DNA of 64,000 nucleotides, taken from positions 1,736,001 through 1,800,000 of the forward strand of contig OY762707.1 in assembly GCA_963666295.1 (NCBI GenBank), given 5' to 3'. Below the pieces are notes generated by a model that was not told the DNA's origin, searched no databases, and saw nothing but the letters and a program-made list of their open reading frames with translations. The position numbers and the translations under genes are program-made. This DNA is from QZKY01 sp963666295 (GTDB lineage: Bacteria > Pseudomonadota > Gammaproteobacteria > Burkholderiales > Burkholderiaceae_D). This document shows, piece after piece, positions 46,480 to 54,659 of this stretch. The first letter of the stretch is position 1; the number at the start of each line of letters is the position of its first letter.

Positions 46480-46685
46480 AACTGATTCTCCTGATGCACC
46501 ACTTGCAACGCTTGCCGAGGTCGAGCATAGAACGAACGTAAATATTCGGCAAGGTCATCTTCGATAAAGCCCCATCGCTTTCCGAGTTTTGCGCCCGGAA
46601 GAAGCCCCGCTTTTGCGCGGCGGCGAACCTCCTCCGGGTGCAGTTTCAAAAAGTGCGCGGCCTCTTTGAGGTCGAGCGTGCGCAT
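46356..46685 (-). CDS. HTH (MerR/AlpA-like) DNA-binding protein, putative excisionase
   Basis: A 109-aa protein with an N-terminal winged-helix/HTH core: LDLKEAAHFLKLHPEEVRRR, then KAGLLPGAKLGKRWGFIEDDL. This is the usual 'helix-turn-helix domain 17'/excisionase pattern found next to integrases. The C-terminal 50 residues are basic and low in structure. It overlaps the integrase start by 124 nt and follows Rep with a 1-nt gap, so the three are one transcript. Role as recombination directionality factor is inferred. Confidence 0.75.
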   Translation of the reverse strand: MRTLDLKEAAHFLKLHPEEVRRRAKAGLLPGAKLGKRWGFIEDDLAEYLRSFYARPRQALQVVHQENQLWHFSNAERRGGSSSPHPAANALDALLEQKLKPRRRNSTIS

Positions 46686-46686
46686 A

Positions 46687-48033
46687 TCAATACCCCGATG
46701 ACATCCGGCGATATTCCCTGACTAGCGCATCTTCTGCCGTTTCATCATCACGAAGATTTAGCGAGGTGTTGTATTTGCGATTAAGCACCGCCACCTTTTC
46801 TTCAAAATGCTGGCTTTCAGGAATGCCCAGGTCTAAAGCGCGTTGCGCCAATACCTGAAAAGAGGCATCACCCACACGCTTTAGGGCTTCATCAAAATCA
46901 GACGTGCCAGTGACGGCTCCGATTGAAGTCATGACGCCCAACCCCCGTTGGCCTAACCAAAGCACGCTGGGAGCGCGAGAAGGCGAATACTGGCGAAGTA
47001 AGGGCGTACTATCGGTTTCCCAATCAACGGACGACAGACAGTCCCATAGCGGGTGTATTTCCCAACGTGAACGGGTTTTGTCGGTTTCGCTTGGAATCGT
47101 GAGCTTTAACCATTCAGTCGTGGCATAGCGCCATAGGCCGCTCAGGTTGCCAATGACTTTAGGCAGGTTGTCCAGATCAAGCTGGCGTAGGACTTCCCGC
47201 TTGAACTGGAACTCAAGCCGCCATACAGGTGTTTCACCATCCCATCCCGCTTCACGCCACAGGTTTTCCAGATAAAGTTTGCCGGACTTCTGTATTTCAA
47301 TTTGCTTGTTATACAGACGAGCCACAACAGCACCACCCAAACCAATCGACCAGCCTGTAAAAACCCGGTCTTGCACGTACTGGCTAATCTGGCTGGCTTT
47401 CGTTACCCACGCATTTCTTCCCAGACTCTCCATGTCGCTGTTGGAAGCAAAGTCCACATATAAGTCGATACGGCTGACGTTGGGCGGCTGTATCTCCCCA
47501 AGCGGCCGCAATAGGTCACGCAGGCGCAATTCAGCATCAAGCGGTTTTACATGGCTAAGGTAATTACTGGACACCTGAACCGATGCGACCGGAATAGATT
47601 TGGCTTTGTGGCTTGCCAAACGAATGCGATAAGCATCATCAACCAGTGTGAAGGGGTACAGGCCAGAGCCTTTGTCCATGACCTCAAAGCGATGACCGCC
47701 TAACGGGTATTGTGCTTTGGCTGCCATGTCATCACGGCCTTGCGCGAGAGTTTTTAAATCTCTTAACTCGTTATAGACTGATTCAAACATTTCCCCCGGA
47801 TAGGAGAGGTAAAGGCTATCAACCCCCAACCGCAGAGGCTGGAAATAGGGTTCAATGCATTTATCAGTAGCTGTGTTACAAGGCGGCGCTACCGTTCCGC
47901 CGTCGTTTCGCTTGGCGCAGCTCGCGCTTGCGCAACGCGAAACATCGGCGGCTTGGGTTTGCGTGTTTGATTTAATAGCTTCGTTGGGCTTCTGCTTCTG
48001 AGAGTTTTGATCTTTTTTCATTTCTGTATCCAT
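46687..48033 (-). CDS. Replication initiation factor-like protein
   Basis: A 448-aa protein. A polar N-terminal 55 residues precede a domain with three blocks typical of the Rep_trans/phage replication initiation family: NVSRIDLYVDF (metal-site-like), VVARLYNKQIEI (Tyr followed by Lys) and VWRLEFQFKREVL. Such proteins nick DNA for rolling-circle replication of plasmids and filamentous phage. If active, the excised element could replicate. ATG 48033 is used; ATG 48021 (MKKDQNSQKQ) is an alternative. Family assignment is by pattern only. Confidence 0.62.
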   Translation of the reverse strand: MDTEMKKDQNSQKQKPNEAIKSNTQTQAADVSRCASASCAKRNDGGTVAPPCNTATDKCIEPYFQPLRLGVDSLYLSYPGEMFESVYNELRDLKTLAQGRDDMAAKAQYPLGGHRFEVMDKGSGLYPFTLVDDAYRIRLASHKAKSIPVASVQVSSNYLSHVKPLDAELRLRDLLRPLGEIQPPNVSRIDLYVDFASNSDMESLGRNAWVTKASQISQYVQDRVFTGWSIGLGGAVVARLYNKQIEIQKSGKLYLENLWREAGWDGETPVWRLEFQFKREVLRQLDLDNLPKVIGNLSGLWRYATTEWLKLTIPSETDKTRSRWEIHPLWDCLSSVDWETDSTPLLRQYSPSRAPSVLWLGQRGLGVMTSIGAVTGTSDFDEALKRVGDASFQVLAQRALDLGIPESQHFEEKVAVLNRKYNTSLNLRDDETAEDALVREYRRMSSGY

Positions 48034-48123
48034 TTAACTTGGCAGGCATACAAATGTTTCCTGCAACGGATACAGATTTTGTAGATCAGGTAGAGCTGAG
48101 TCAGTTACCCAAAAAACACATTT

Positions 48124-48912
48124 TTAGGTGCTTGCCTTCTCTTCCATGTATTGCTTGGCGAATTTGCGTAAATTTCTTTTTACGTCGCCCCCCTCAGAGT
48201 GAGGAGAGTAAATTTCTAATTCTTTGACAAACAACTCATACAACTGGTCATTTGTTAAGCGCTCAGCACCTGTTTCGAGCAGCACCTGTAAGACAAAACG
48301 CATCTTCTGATAAGTTTTTGATTCTCGGCTACCTAACTTTCCCTCTAATGCGTTTTTTAGGTCATTCATGAAATTTTCATCACTTATCAGGATTGCCTGA
48401 CTTATACGGCTGATAATAGAGGGGCTACCGATTACGGTTGGATCAATCCGTACCGCATTGAAAAGAGCGTCATCGTCACCTTCTCGCACCTTTATTACCA
48501 AATCATTTAAGTAGTAGCCATAGACAAGAAGGCTTCGCATTGAAAACGTAATTGAGGTGAGCAGCACGTATGCGCGGTAAACACTTGTTCCAGAGAACGG
48601 GTCGTCGTTTTTAGACTCCTCAAGCTCATAATCCATGTTGTGAATTTCCTCAATCGACCTTGCGACTGCGTCAGGAGATTTTAGTGTCTCCAAGTCACCC
48701 AAAAATCCAAACTCAGTAATACACAAAACGAGATGCTCGAGGAACGGCATTTCGTAAAGATGGCACCAGTAATAACGATTATTATCGGTTTCGAAGAGTT
48801 TTCGTGGATTTTGTTTTATCTTTTCCTTGGCTTGGGTGGCTTCTTGTTCCAACACAGGAAGTAGAGTCAACATGAGACGAAGATCGTGAGGGGTATACTG
48901 TTTAAGGTTCAT
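48124..48912 (-). CDS. Unknown 262-aa element protein
   Basis: No recognised family. It appears mainly alpha-helical and acidic, with a central hydrophobic stretch (VYRAYVLLTSITFSMRSLLV) that may be a buried helix. The C terminus is charged (VKRNLRKFAKQYMEEK). It has a strong promoter just upstream and is the first gene of the minus-strand unit leading to Rep, HTH and integrase. It is divergent from the ATPase operon with only 82 nt between starts. It could be a regulator or part of the cargo system. AT-rich compared with the chromosome. Confidence 0.7.
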   Translation of the reverse strand: MNLKQYTPHDLRLMLTLLPVLEQEATQAKEKIKQNPRKLFETDNNRYYWCHLYEMPFLEHLVLCITEFGFLGDLETLKSPDAVARSIEEIHNMDYELEESKNDDPFSGTSVYRAYVLLTSITFSMRSLLVYGYYLNDLVIKVREGDDDALFNAVRIDPTVIGSPSIISRISQAILISDENFMNDLKNALEGKLGSRESKTYQKMRFVLQVLLETGAERLTNDQLYELFVKELEIYSPHSEGGDVKRNLRKFAKQYMEEKAST

Positions 48913-48927
48913 AGCTTGGGGTGCTCT

Positions 48928-48971
48928 ATAATATTAATGCTCAACAACTTGTCAAAGTTTAAATCAACAAG
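48928..48971. promoter_or_regulatory. Divergent promoter region of the element
   Basis: On the minus strand TTGACA (48955-48950), a 16-nt spacer and TATTAT (48933-48928) form a strong sigma70 promoter for the 262-aa gene, leaving a leader of only about 10 nt. A CTTGT...ACAAG inverted repeat (48948-48971) overlaps the -35 and may be an operator shared with the plus-strand operon. A plus-strand TATAAT at 48927-48932 lacks a good -35. Confidence 0.55.
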
Positions 48972-48994
48972 CACTTTGCGTTAGCAAATAGATA

Positions 48995-50026
48995 ATGAAA
49001 AAAATATCGCACAAGAAAAAAATATATCTGATAAATAAATCGCGTGCAGTCATAAAACAACGCACTGCTAATAGCAAAAAAAACAGCAAACCAAAAGAAA
49101 CCGAAGAAGAGTCCACACAAAAAAAAGCTCGGGATAGAACTTGTAAGGCGCCAGAAAAATTCCGAGTCCTTGAGGAAAAGCCAAGAGAAGAGCTTTTCAA
49201 TTTTTTTTACAGAATTGAAGAGGCACTAGATTCTGGTGCACGCGTCAAAATTGATTTTCAAGATGCCACCGAACTTTACCCGTGTGGAACTTTAATTTTC
49301 CTCGCGAGGCTTGACGTTTGGACTCACAACTTCCCAAATAAATTGAGTTGCACGTACCCCAAAGACGATGTCGTTGAGCAGCTTCTTCAGCACCTCAATA
49401 TTTTGCAGAGACTTGGACTGTCGCCACGGAAAAAAGTAGCGCACGAAAGAGTAAGCTACTGGCACTATCACTCAGGAACCAATGTTAATGCAGCGACATA
49501 TCAAGACCTAACAGAGTCTATAATCAGTAGAATTGAGCATCCAACTCAAGAGCTGTTCGCAGATTGTCTTAATGAAGCAGTAGCAAATACAGTTAATCAT
49601 GCCTACCGCTTTGAGACAGTTGGCGCGCCTCCCAAGCCACAGCAAAAGTGGTGGATGCTATCTCAGCTCAGGGACGGTCAATTATTTGTGGCAATTTATG
49701 ATAGTGGTATGGGCATCCCCAATTCTCTTAAAAGCAAGCCGGAATGGAAAGAATTCCTAAAAGTTAGGAATTACAGTGATCCGCGTCTAATTGAGTCAGC
49801 AGTAGCAAGCAATCGTTCAAGCACAAGATTACCTGAGAGAGGCAAAGGGTTACCCGAAATGCTAGAATTCTCGCAAGAACTTCGAGTTGGCGGCCTTTCT
49901 ATCTGGAGCGGTCGTGGTGGCTTTTCTTTCAACGTTGAGCGCAGCTTGGAAAGGCGCACGAAATTCAGCAACCCTCTTCCAGGTACTTTAGTTCTTTGGG
50001 AAATACCATTCCGTCAGGAGCAATAA
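48995..50026 (+). CDS. STAS-like plus GHKL (histidine-kinase-type) ATPase protein
   Basis: A 343-aa protein, first gene of the cargo operon. Residues 1-50 are very basic and probably disordered. About 60-145 resembles a STAS-like fold (VKIDFQDATELYPCGTLIFL). About 165-340 is a GHKL ATPase domain: N box NEAVANTVNHAYR (Glu194, Asn198, His202), G1 YDSGMGIPNS (Asp236, Gly238, Gly240) and G2 RGKGLPEM (282-289). No phospho-acceptor His domain is seen, so it is more like an anti-sigma-type kinase or a signalling ATPase than a sensor kinase. Coupled to the next gene (stop and GTG start 1 nt apart). Confidence 0.8.
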   Translation: MKKISHKKKIYLINKSRAVIKQRTANSKKNSKPKETEEESTQKKARDRTCKAPEKFRVLEEKPREELFNFFYRIEEALDSGARVKIDFQDATELYPCGTLIFLARLDVWTHNFPNKLSCTYPKDDVVEQLLQHLNILQRLGLSPRKKVAHERVSYWHYHSGTNVNAATYQDLTESIISRIEHPTQELFADCLNEAVANTVNHAYRFETVGAPPKPQQKWWMLSQLRDGQLFVAIYDSGMGIPNSLKSKPEWKEFLKVRNYSDPRLIESAVASNRSSTRLPERGKGLPEMLEFSQELRVGGLSIWSGRGGFSFNVERSLERRTKFSNPLPGTLVLWEIPFRQEQ

Positions 50027-50027
50027 A

Positions 50028-50360
50028 GTGACAACCAAGACGATTTTAATTGCAGAAGATTATGCAAAAACACCTGCTGGCCGCTATCGCGATGATGGGC
50101 CATTCTCTGGTGAGAAATTCCGAGAAGAATGGCTAATTCCTGCATTAAATGATGGCAATGATCTAATTATTGATTTAAATGGAACTTTAGGATTTGGATC
50201 TTCCTTTCTAGAGGAAGCATTTGGAGGCTTGGTTCGCAAAGGCTTTACTGGAAAAGACTTAAAAGAAAGAATTAAGATTCGCACTTCTATTCCGACTTAT
50301 GAAAAGCGCATATGGAGGTACATTAAGGAAGAGGCCGAACGGTCTCAACGTGTAGCGTAG
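50028..50360 (+). CDS. DUF4325-like STAS protein
   Basis: A 110-aa soluble protein. GTG start at 50028 is fixed by AGGAG at 50016-50020 within the end of the ATPase gene. The core LIIDLNGTLGFGSSFLEEAF (about 46-65) fits the STAS-like DUF4325 pattern: a beta strand ending in Asp, then a Ser-Ser-Phe-x-x-Glu helix start where STAS antagonists carry their phospho-serine. By analogy with SpoIIAA/SpoIIAB it may be the partner or substrate of the upstream ATPase. Inference only. Confidence 0.75.
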   Translation: MTTKTILIAEDYAKTPAGRYRDDGPFSGEKFREEWLIPALNDGNDLIIDLNGTLGFGSSFLEEAFGGLVRKGFTGKDLKERIKIRTSIPTYEKRIWRYIKEEAERSQRVA

Positions 50361-50368
50361 ATTTTAGA

Positions 50369-50857
50369 ATGGCCGATTTCTTTAGAGATTACGGAGCGCA
50401 GTTTGCATGGCTTATTGCAGCAGTTGGCTGGTGGATATCACATAGGCAAGCAAGCTTCGTGGAAAAGCGGAAAGAGATACGCGCAGAAATCAGCGAAATA
50501 GAGCTAACAACAAAATCTATAACAAAAAAATTCTGCGAGTACCATCGTTTAACTGCGGGAAGTGCTGAACGTAAAATAATCGAAATAGACATTAAAATTC
50601 TATTCAAAGAACTTGCAATGAGGTGGGAGAGGCTGTCAAAAAGGAGGTTTAAGATCATAAGCAGCATCGAGCTTAACTCCTGCATAGGCAATCACGAGAC
50701 CTTTTACGACCACGCAACAGGTAAATACTTCGAGTCAAAAGAAAGGCAAAGCCAAGAAGAAGTTCAACAGCACTTACAGCAAATAAGCTCGAATGCATTC
50801 GCGTTTGTTGACGCATGCCACAATCTCTTTATAGCCGAGTACGATGGTTTGAAATAA
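50369..50857 (+). CDS. Small membrane-anchored coiled-coil protein of the cargo operon
   Basis: A 162-aa protein of no known family. One N-terminal TM segment (FAWLIAAVGWWI, about 11-24) is followed by a long, charged, mostly helical cytoplasmic part (KRKEIRAEISEIELTTKSITKK onward). It starts 8 nt after the STAS gene stop, so it belongs to the same operon. A membrane anchor downstream of two cytosolic signalling proteins suggests the output or sensor of the system. AT-rich codons. Confidence 0.7.
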   Translation: MADFFRDYGAQFAWLIAAVGWWISHRQASFVEKRKEIRAEISEIELTTKSITKKFCEYHRLTAGSAERKIIEIDIKILFKELAMRWERLSKRRFKIISSIELNSCIGNHETFYDHATGKYFESKERQSQEEVQQHLQQISSNAFAFVDACHNLFIAEYDGLK

Positions 50858-50876
50858 GCTCGCGCTTAAAACAAAT

Positions 50877-50894
50877 TGTGTCAATTTTGTGTCA
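50877..50894 (+). repeat. Right pair of TGTGTCA motifs (putative integrase arm sites)
   Basis: TGTGTCA at 50877-50883 and 50888-50894, again 11 bp start to start and in the same orientation as the pair at 45476-45493. They lie 107 nt before the right repeat. In the circular form the two pairs would flank the core as P and P' arms. Confidence 0.5.
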
Positions 50895-51000
50895 CAGCAC
50901 CCGAAAATCCGGTGGTTTTTTGGGCATTTGAGGTTGTTTTTCGAAGCGACAAGTGTTGTAAGTGGTTGATTTATAAAGAAACTAAAATTCTAAAGCCCGG

Positions 51001-51046
51001 CTGAAAATCCTTGTGTCGACAGTTCGATTCTGTCCCTAGCCACCAG
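51001..51046 (+). repeat. attR: 46-bp copy of the tRNA-Phe 3' end
   Basis: Identical to 45362-45407, from CTGAAAATCC to CCACCAG. It lacks the 5' half of the tRNA, so it is not a functional tRNA gene. Confidence 0.95.
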
Positions 51047-51051
51047 GTTTA

Positions 51052-51083
51052 AAAAACGGCTTGCAGCGATGCAAGCCGTTTTT
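51052..51083 (+). terminator. Original tRNA-Phe terminator, displaced by the element
   Basis: Perfect 14-bp stem (AAAAACGGCTTGCA / TGCAAGCCGTTTTT) with a GCGA loop, 5 nt after the attR copy. It is where a tRNA-Phe terminator would sit before insertion. Confidence 0.85.
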
Positions 51084-51321
51084 CTTTTGGTGCCAGCCAA
51101 GCAGATCAAATCCATCGAAAGGCGGTAAGGTAATCCCCGTTATTTAAGCCAAAATTAAGCTTGTTGTGGCTTGTTAATGAGGCAATGCTTTTTTATGCTC
51201 TCTTTTTGTGTGCGTAAAAGGTGCGCAAATATGTTACCGTTTGCGGCATCAAGTTTATGTAGAAGTTGCTGTGTTTCAATAAGGTAGCTTCTTGCTATTT
51301 CTTCTTTCCTGGGAATTGAGT

Positions 51322-52911
51322 ATGTACCATCGGTTACTCAATATTTTTATTGCAACACGTGACCCTCAACTTGAAGCGCTTCTTCGAGGTGTTTCTCCGC
51401 AGGAAAATTTCTCACACCGTTTTCTACAGCGTCAGGTCGTCGATGATGAGAGTTTAAAAGGGTGTGCGGTCATCATTCTCGATTTCGAAACAGTCGATCA
51501 CGAATCTATAAAGAAGATTCAGGCCGCCAAAGATGAACAGGCTGTTGTGATTGGCTGCTTTACGGTCGATAGCTTTCCGGTTCTGGCTGAGAATCATCAT
51601 CTTTTCGATCAGATATGGGTCAAGCCCTTGGCTGAGGACAAAGTTCTGCCGTCTTTTTCTGGGATTTTGCAGCGGATCAAAGCGCGGGAGGATGCGGCAC
51701 TCAACCAGAAATATCTGGATACGTTAATAGATAGCCTCCCTGATCTGATCTGGTTCAAGGACGCGCGAGGTGCCCACCTTAAGGTCAATGATGAATTTTG
51801 TCAGACGGTAAACAAGACAAAGGCGCAAATCGAAGGTCGCGGGCATTACTATATTTGGGATATTGAACCGGATGAGTATGCTCGGGGGGAATTCATTTGC
51901 CTGGAATCAGAAGAGGAGGTTCTCGATAAAAAGGAAACCTGCTTGTTTGACGAAACCGTGAAGTGTGGTGATGAACTGCGCAAGTTCAAAACCTATAAAT
52001 CACCTATCTTCGATACAGATGGCGAAGTTATCGGCACGGTTGGCTTTGCTCATGATGTGACCGATCTGCAGAATCTGATGATTGAACTAAACATCCTGAT
52101 CGAGAGCTTGCCTTTTGCAGTAATGGTGACCGACAAGGGCGGAGATATCACTACGATTAATCAGAGGTTTATCAATATCTTTAATCAAGATCGTTCAGAA
52201 CTGATTGGTCTGCGCGTTGATTCTTTTTTTAATGGGCTGAAAGCATTCAATCGCAGCAAGAGATGGATAGTGGAGTATGAAGAGGGGGGTGCGCTGCTCC
52301 TCTCCAATAATAAGATACTGAAGGTTCAGGATGAAATCCTGATGGATATTTTTAGTGTACAGGTCGGACACATTTATCTTTTTCTGGATGTCACTCTTGA
52401 GCATCAATATAAAAACAAGTTACTTAGTGATGCCAACACGGATTACCTGACCAAGTTAAATAACAGGCGTAGTCTGCAGGACTTTATGCGCAAGACGCCT
52501 TGTCAGCCGGGTACGGCGCTGTTGCTTGTGGATCTGGATAATTTTAAGGAGGTCAATGATCAGCATGGTCACGATGAAGGTGACAAGGTTCTCGTTGCCT
52601 TTTCCGGGTTGCTTCAGTCGGTTTTCCCTGGTGAAAATCTGTTTCGTCTTGGCGGAGATGAGTTTGCTATTTTTCTTCCCAATGTTGAATCGCCTGCCAT
52701 GCCGGAACAATATGCGGAGCAACTGCTTTCTGAGTTTGAAGTGAAGGTTGCACAGCAATTTCCGCATACCGGTATTTCGGTAAGCATTGGTGTTGCTATG
52801 GATACGGACAATGTTGGCGACTTTGGTGAGTTGTTCAAAAAAGCAGATATGGCCCTTTATGAATCCAAAAAGTCGAGGAAAGAACCGTCACTTTCTGAAA
52901 CGGCAACTTGA
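51322..52911 (+). CDS. PAS-GGDEF diguanylate cyclase
   Basis: Soluble 529-aa protein. ATG 51322 (MYHRLLNIF) is preferred to an in-frame TTG at 51292. Residues 1-125 resemble a degenerate receiver (ILDFETVD at the phospho-Asp strand, WVKPL near the end). Then comes a PAS domain (about 135-255), a second PAS (about 260-365) and GGDEF at 444-448 in RLGGDEFAIFL. The position of the RxxD inhibitory site holds PGEN, so no feedback inhibition is expected. It lies between the element's attR and a decayed copy of that junction. Confidence 0.88.
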   Translation: MYHRLLNIFIATRDPQLEALLRGVSPQENFSHRFLQRQVVDDESLKGCAVIILDFETVDHESIKKIQAAKDEQAVVIGCFTVDSFPVLAENHHLFDQIWVKPLAEDKVLPSFSGILQRIKAREDAALNQKYLDTLIDSLPDLIWFKDARGAHLKVNDEFCQTVNKTKAQIEGRGHYYIWDIEPDEYARGEFICLESEEEVLDKKETCLFDETVKCGDELRKFKTYKSPIFDTDGEVIGTVGFAHDVTDLQNLMIELNILIESLPFAVMVTDKGGDITTINQRFINIFNQDRSELIGLRVDSFFNGLKAFNRSKRWIVEYEEGGALLLSNNKILKVQDEILMDIFSVQVGHIYLFLDVTLEHQYKNKLLSDANTDYLTKLNNRRSLQDFMRKTPCQPGTALLLVDLDNFKEVNDQHGHDEGDKVLVAFSGLLQSVFPGENLFRLGGDEFAIFLPNVESPAMPEQYAEQLLSEFEVKVAQQFPHTGISVSIGVAMDTDNVGDFGELFKKADMALYESKKSRKEPSLSETAT

Positions 52912-53395
52912 GAATTGGCTGTTGATGATCACATAAGCTGAGTTATTAAGGTGATTTGGTGTTTGTTGTAAGATCTTGATCTATAAAGAAATTCATATTC
53001 TTAGCGGCGAATAAAAATCCTTATACAGGCAGTTCTTTTTTGGTTCGCGTGATCGAGTCGCGGCCAGGCATGCCTGGGTAGTCGCGTTTTCCATCTGCAT
53101 GAATGGTTTCTCATCTCAATGCAATAACAGCATCGGGGTGCCAGCGCCGCTTGCGCCCAAAGGTTTGTAAACCGGCTCTTCTCAAGGCCTCATTTCTTCC
53201 GTTAGTACTTGTCAATAAGCCAATCCCGGCCTAGTTTGCGATCGATTAATTTTAGCTGGGACGCATGTTGCTAAATATCAAGGATCGGCTCCTCTTCTTT
53301 TGTATATTGCTAAAAGGCAATGCTTTTTGTTGTCGCAATGCAAAAGCATGCTGGCCAATTCTCATGTGAAGTGGTTCAAATAATGGAAGACCACA
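52912..53395. other. Intergenic 484 nt with a decayed attachment junction
   Basis: No ORF here looks coding. It holds the att relic at 52961-53040, a perfect 14-bp palindrome CCAGGCATGCCTGG at 53064-53077, and about 300 nt leading to the barrel gene, where I see no strong promoter. Confidence 0.6.
52961..53040 (+). repeat. Relic of the element's right junction
   Basis: Aligns without gaps to 50951-51030, exactly 2,010 bp upstream, with 54 of 80 positions identical by hand count. The match covers both element-internal sequence (TATAAAGAA) and the tRNA-derived part (AAAATCCTT and AGTTC). It is therefore a mutated copy of the same right end, not just a tRNA-like match. Confidence 0.6.
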
Positions 53396-54655
53396 ATGCC
53401 AAGAGTATCTGGAGCACTCCCACTAAAAAAAGGTTTTGTTGATGCAAAAAGGCTCATTGCCATTCTGTGCCTGAGTGCATTCATGCTCGTCTTCATGCCG
53501 ACTGTGGAGGCTCAAGTCGCTGATTCGTCCGATTCTTTTGTCGCCCCCTCTGCGCTTGCTCTCAGAGGTTTTGGAACCTTAGGCGTGGCTCGCTCAACAG
53601 ACGAGGGAGGCTATTTGAGAGATATCAGTCAGATCAAGGGGGTTGACAGTAATTGGTCGGCAAAAAACGACTCGATTTTTGGCGTGCAAGCCAATTACCG
53701 GATTGGTAATGACTTGGACGCGGCAGTGCAGGTGGCAAGTTACTACCGCTACGATGAAACGTTCTCACCCGATTTGACGTGGGCTTATCTCAAATATGAA
53801 CCCACTCCCAGTCTGACATTTCGCGTGGGCCGAATAGGAACCGAATTTCTGGTCAACTCAGATTCAAGCAAGATTGGTTACTCATACTTGCCAGTCAGAC
53901 CAGCGCCAGAGTTTTTTGGCGGCCTGGTTGTTAATTATGGTGACGGGGCTGATATGCAGATTCGCCATCCGCTGGGGGAGGGTGTTTTTTTCGCCAAGTT
54001 GCTCGCGGGGAGAGCCACTGAAAAACTGCCGCTCTATTCTCTGGGTGGTTCACGCTTAATTAAAGGCGCGCTTGGCTACACGGTGGGGCCATGGCAACTG
54101 AGTTTCATCCATGCCAGAGTGCGTTTTTCCGATGACGTTCCTGGTTTTGATGATTTGCGCTCAGCGCTTAATGGCCTTGGTGCCGTGGCGGCAAGTAACG
54201 CCTTAGGCCTGGAAGGCGCAGAGACAAGGTATCAATCTTTTGGTATTGCCTATGACAATGGCACCTGGATGGTTCAGGGGTTTGTCAACTCACTCAAACA
54301 TGAGTTTGTTGTGTTCGAGAATTCTCGCTCGGCCTATGCGATCGCGGCACGACGCTGGGGAAGCGTTACACCGTATATCGGTTATGCAAGAGGGAAATCA
54401 ACATCAAAAAAACTCGACGGAGTGCCTGCCCCTCTTAGCGCAAGCGTAACGGACCTTTTGGCGGCTACCCATGGCAGTCAGCATAGGACAACGTTAGGCG
54501 TGCGCTGGGATTTCGCAAAAAATATGGACATGAAGGCGCAAGTGGATTTTGTCAGCGGGGATAAAGCATCCAGGGTGATGTTTGATTCGACCCACTCTGA
54601 AGAATGGAGCGGAAGAGGAACGATATTTAGTTTGTCGATTGATTTTATCTTTTGA
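53396..54655 (+). CDS. Outer-membrane beta-barrel (porin-like) protein
   Basis: A 419-aa exported protein. ATG 53396 has GGAAGA 5 nt upstream. The signal peptide has a long polar start, then LIAILCLSAFMLVFMP and likely cleavage at VEA-QV. The mature part is rich in alternating beta strands (FGVQANYRI, AYLKYEP, TFRVGRIG) and ends SLSIDFIF with a terminal Phe, as in outer-membrane barrels. No close porin family recognised. It is the first of three adjacent genes; the next starts 4 nt after its stop. Confidence 0.78.
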   Translation: MPRVSGALPLKKGFVDAKRLIAILCLSAFMLVFMPTVEAQVADSSDSFVAPSALALRGFGTLGVARSTDEGGYLRDISQIKGVDSNWSAKNDSIFGVQANYRIGNDLDAAVQVASYYRYDETFSPDLTWAYLKYEPTPSLTFRVGRIGTEFLVNSDSSKIGYSYLPVRPAPEFFGGLVVNYGDGADMQIRHPLGEGVFFAKLLAGRATEKLPLYSLGGSRLIKGALGYTVGPWQLSFIHARVRFSDDVPGFDDLRSALNGLGAVAASNALGLEGAETRYQSFGIAYDNGTWMVQGFVNSLKHEFVVFENSRSAYAIAARRWGSVTPYIGYARGKSTSKKLDGVPAPLSASVTDLLAATHGSQHRTTLGVRWDFAKNMDMKAQVDFVSGDKASRVMFDSTHSEEWSGRGTIFSLSIDFIF

Positions 54656-54659
54656 AATC

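Noticed and set aside
53064..53077. Perfect 14-bp palindrome CCAGGCATGCCTGG
   Set aside because: No promoter or partner site is visible near it and it could arise by chance; mentioned in the intergenic entry only.
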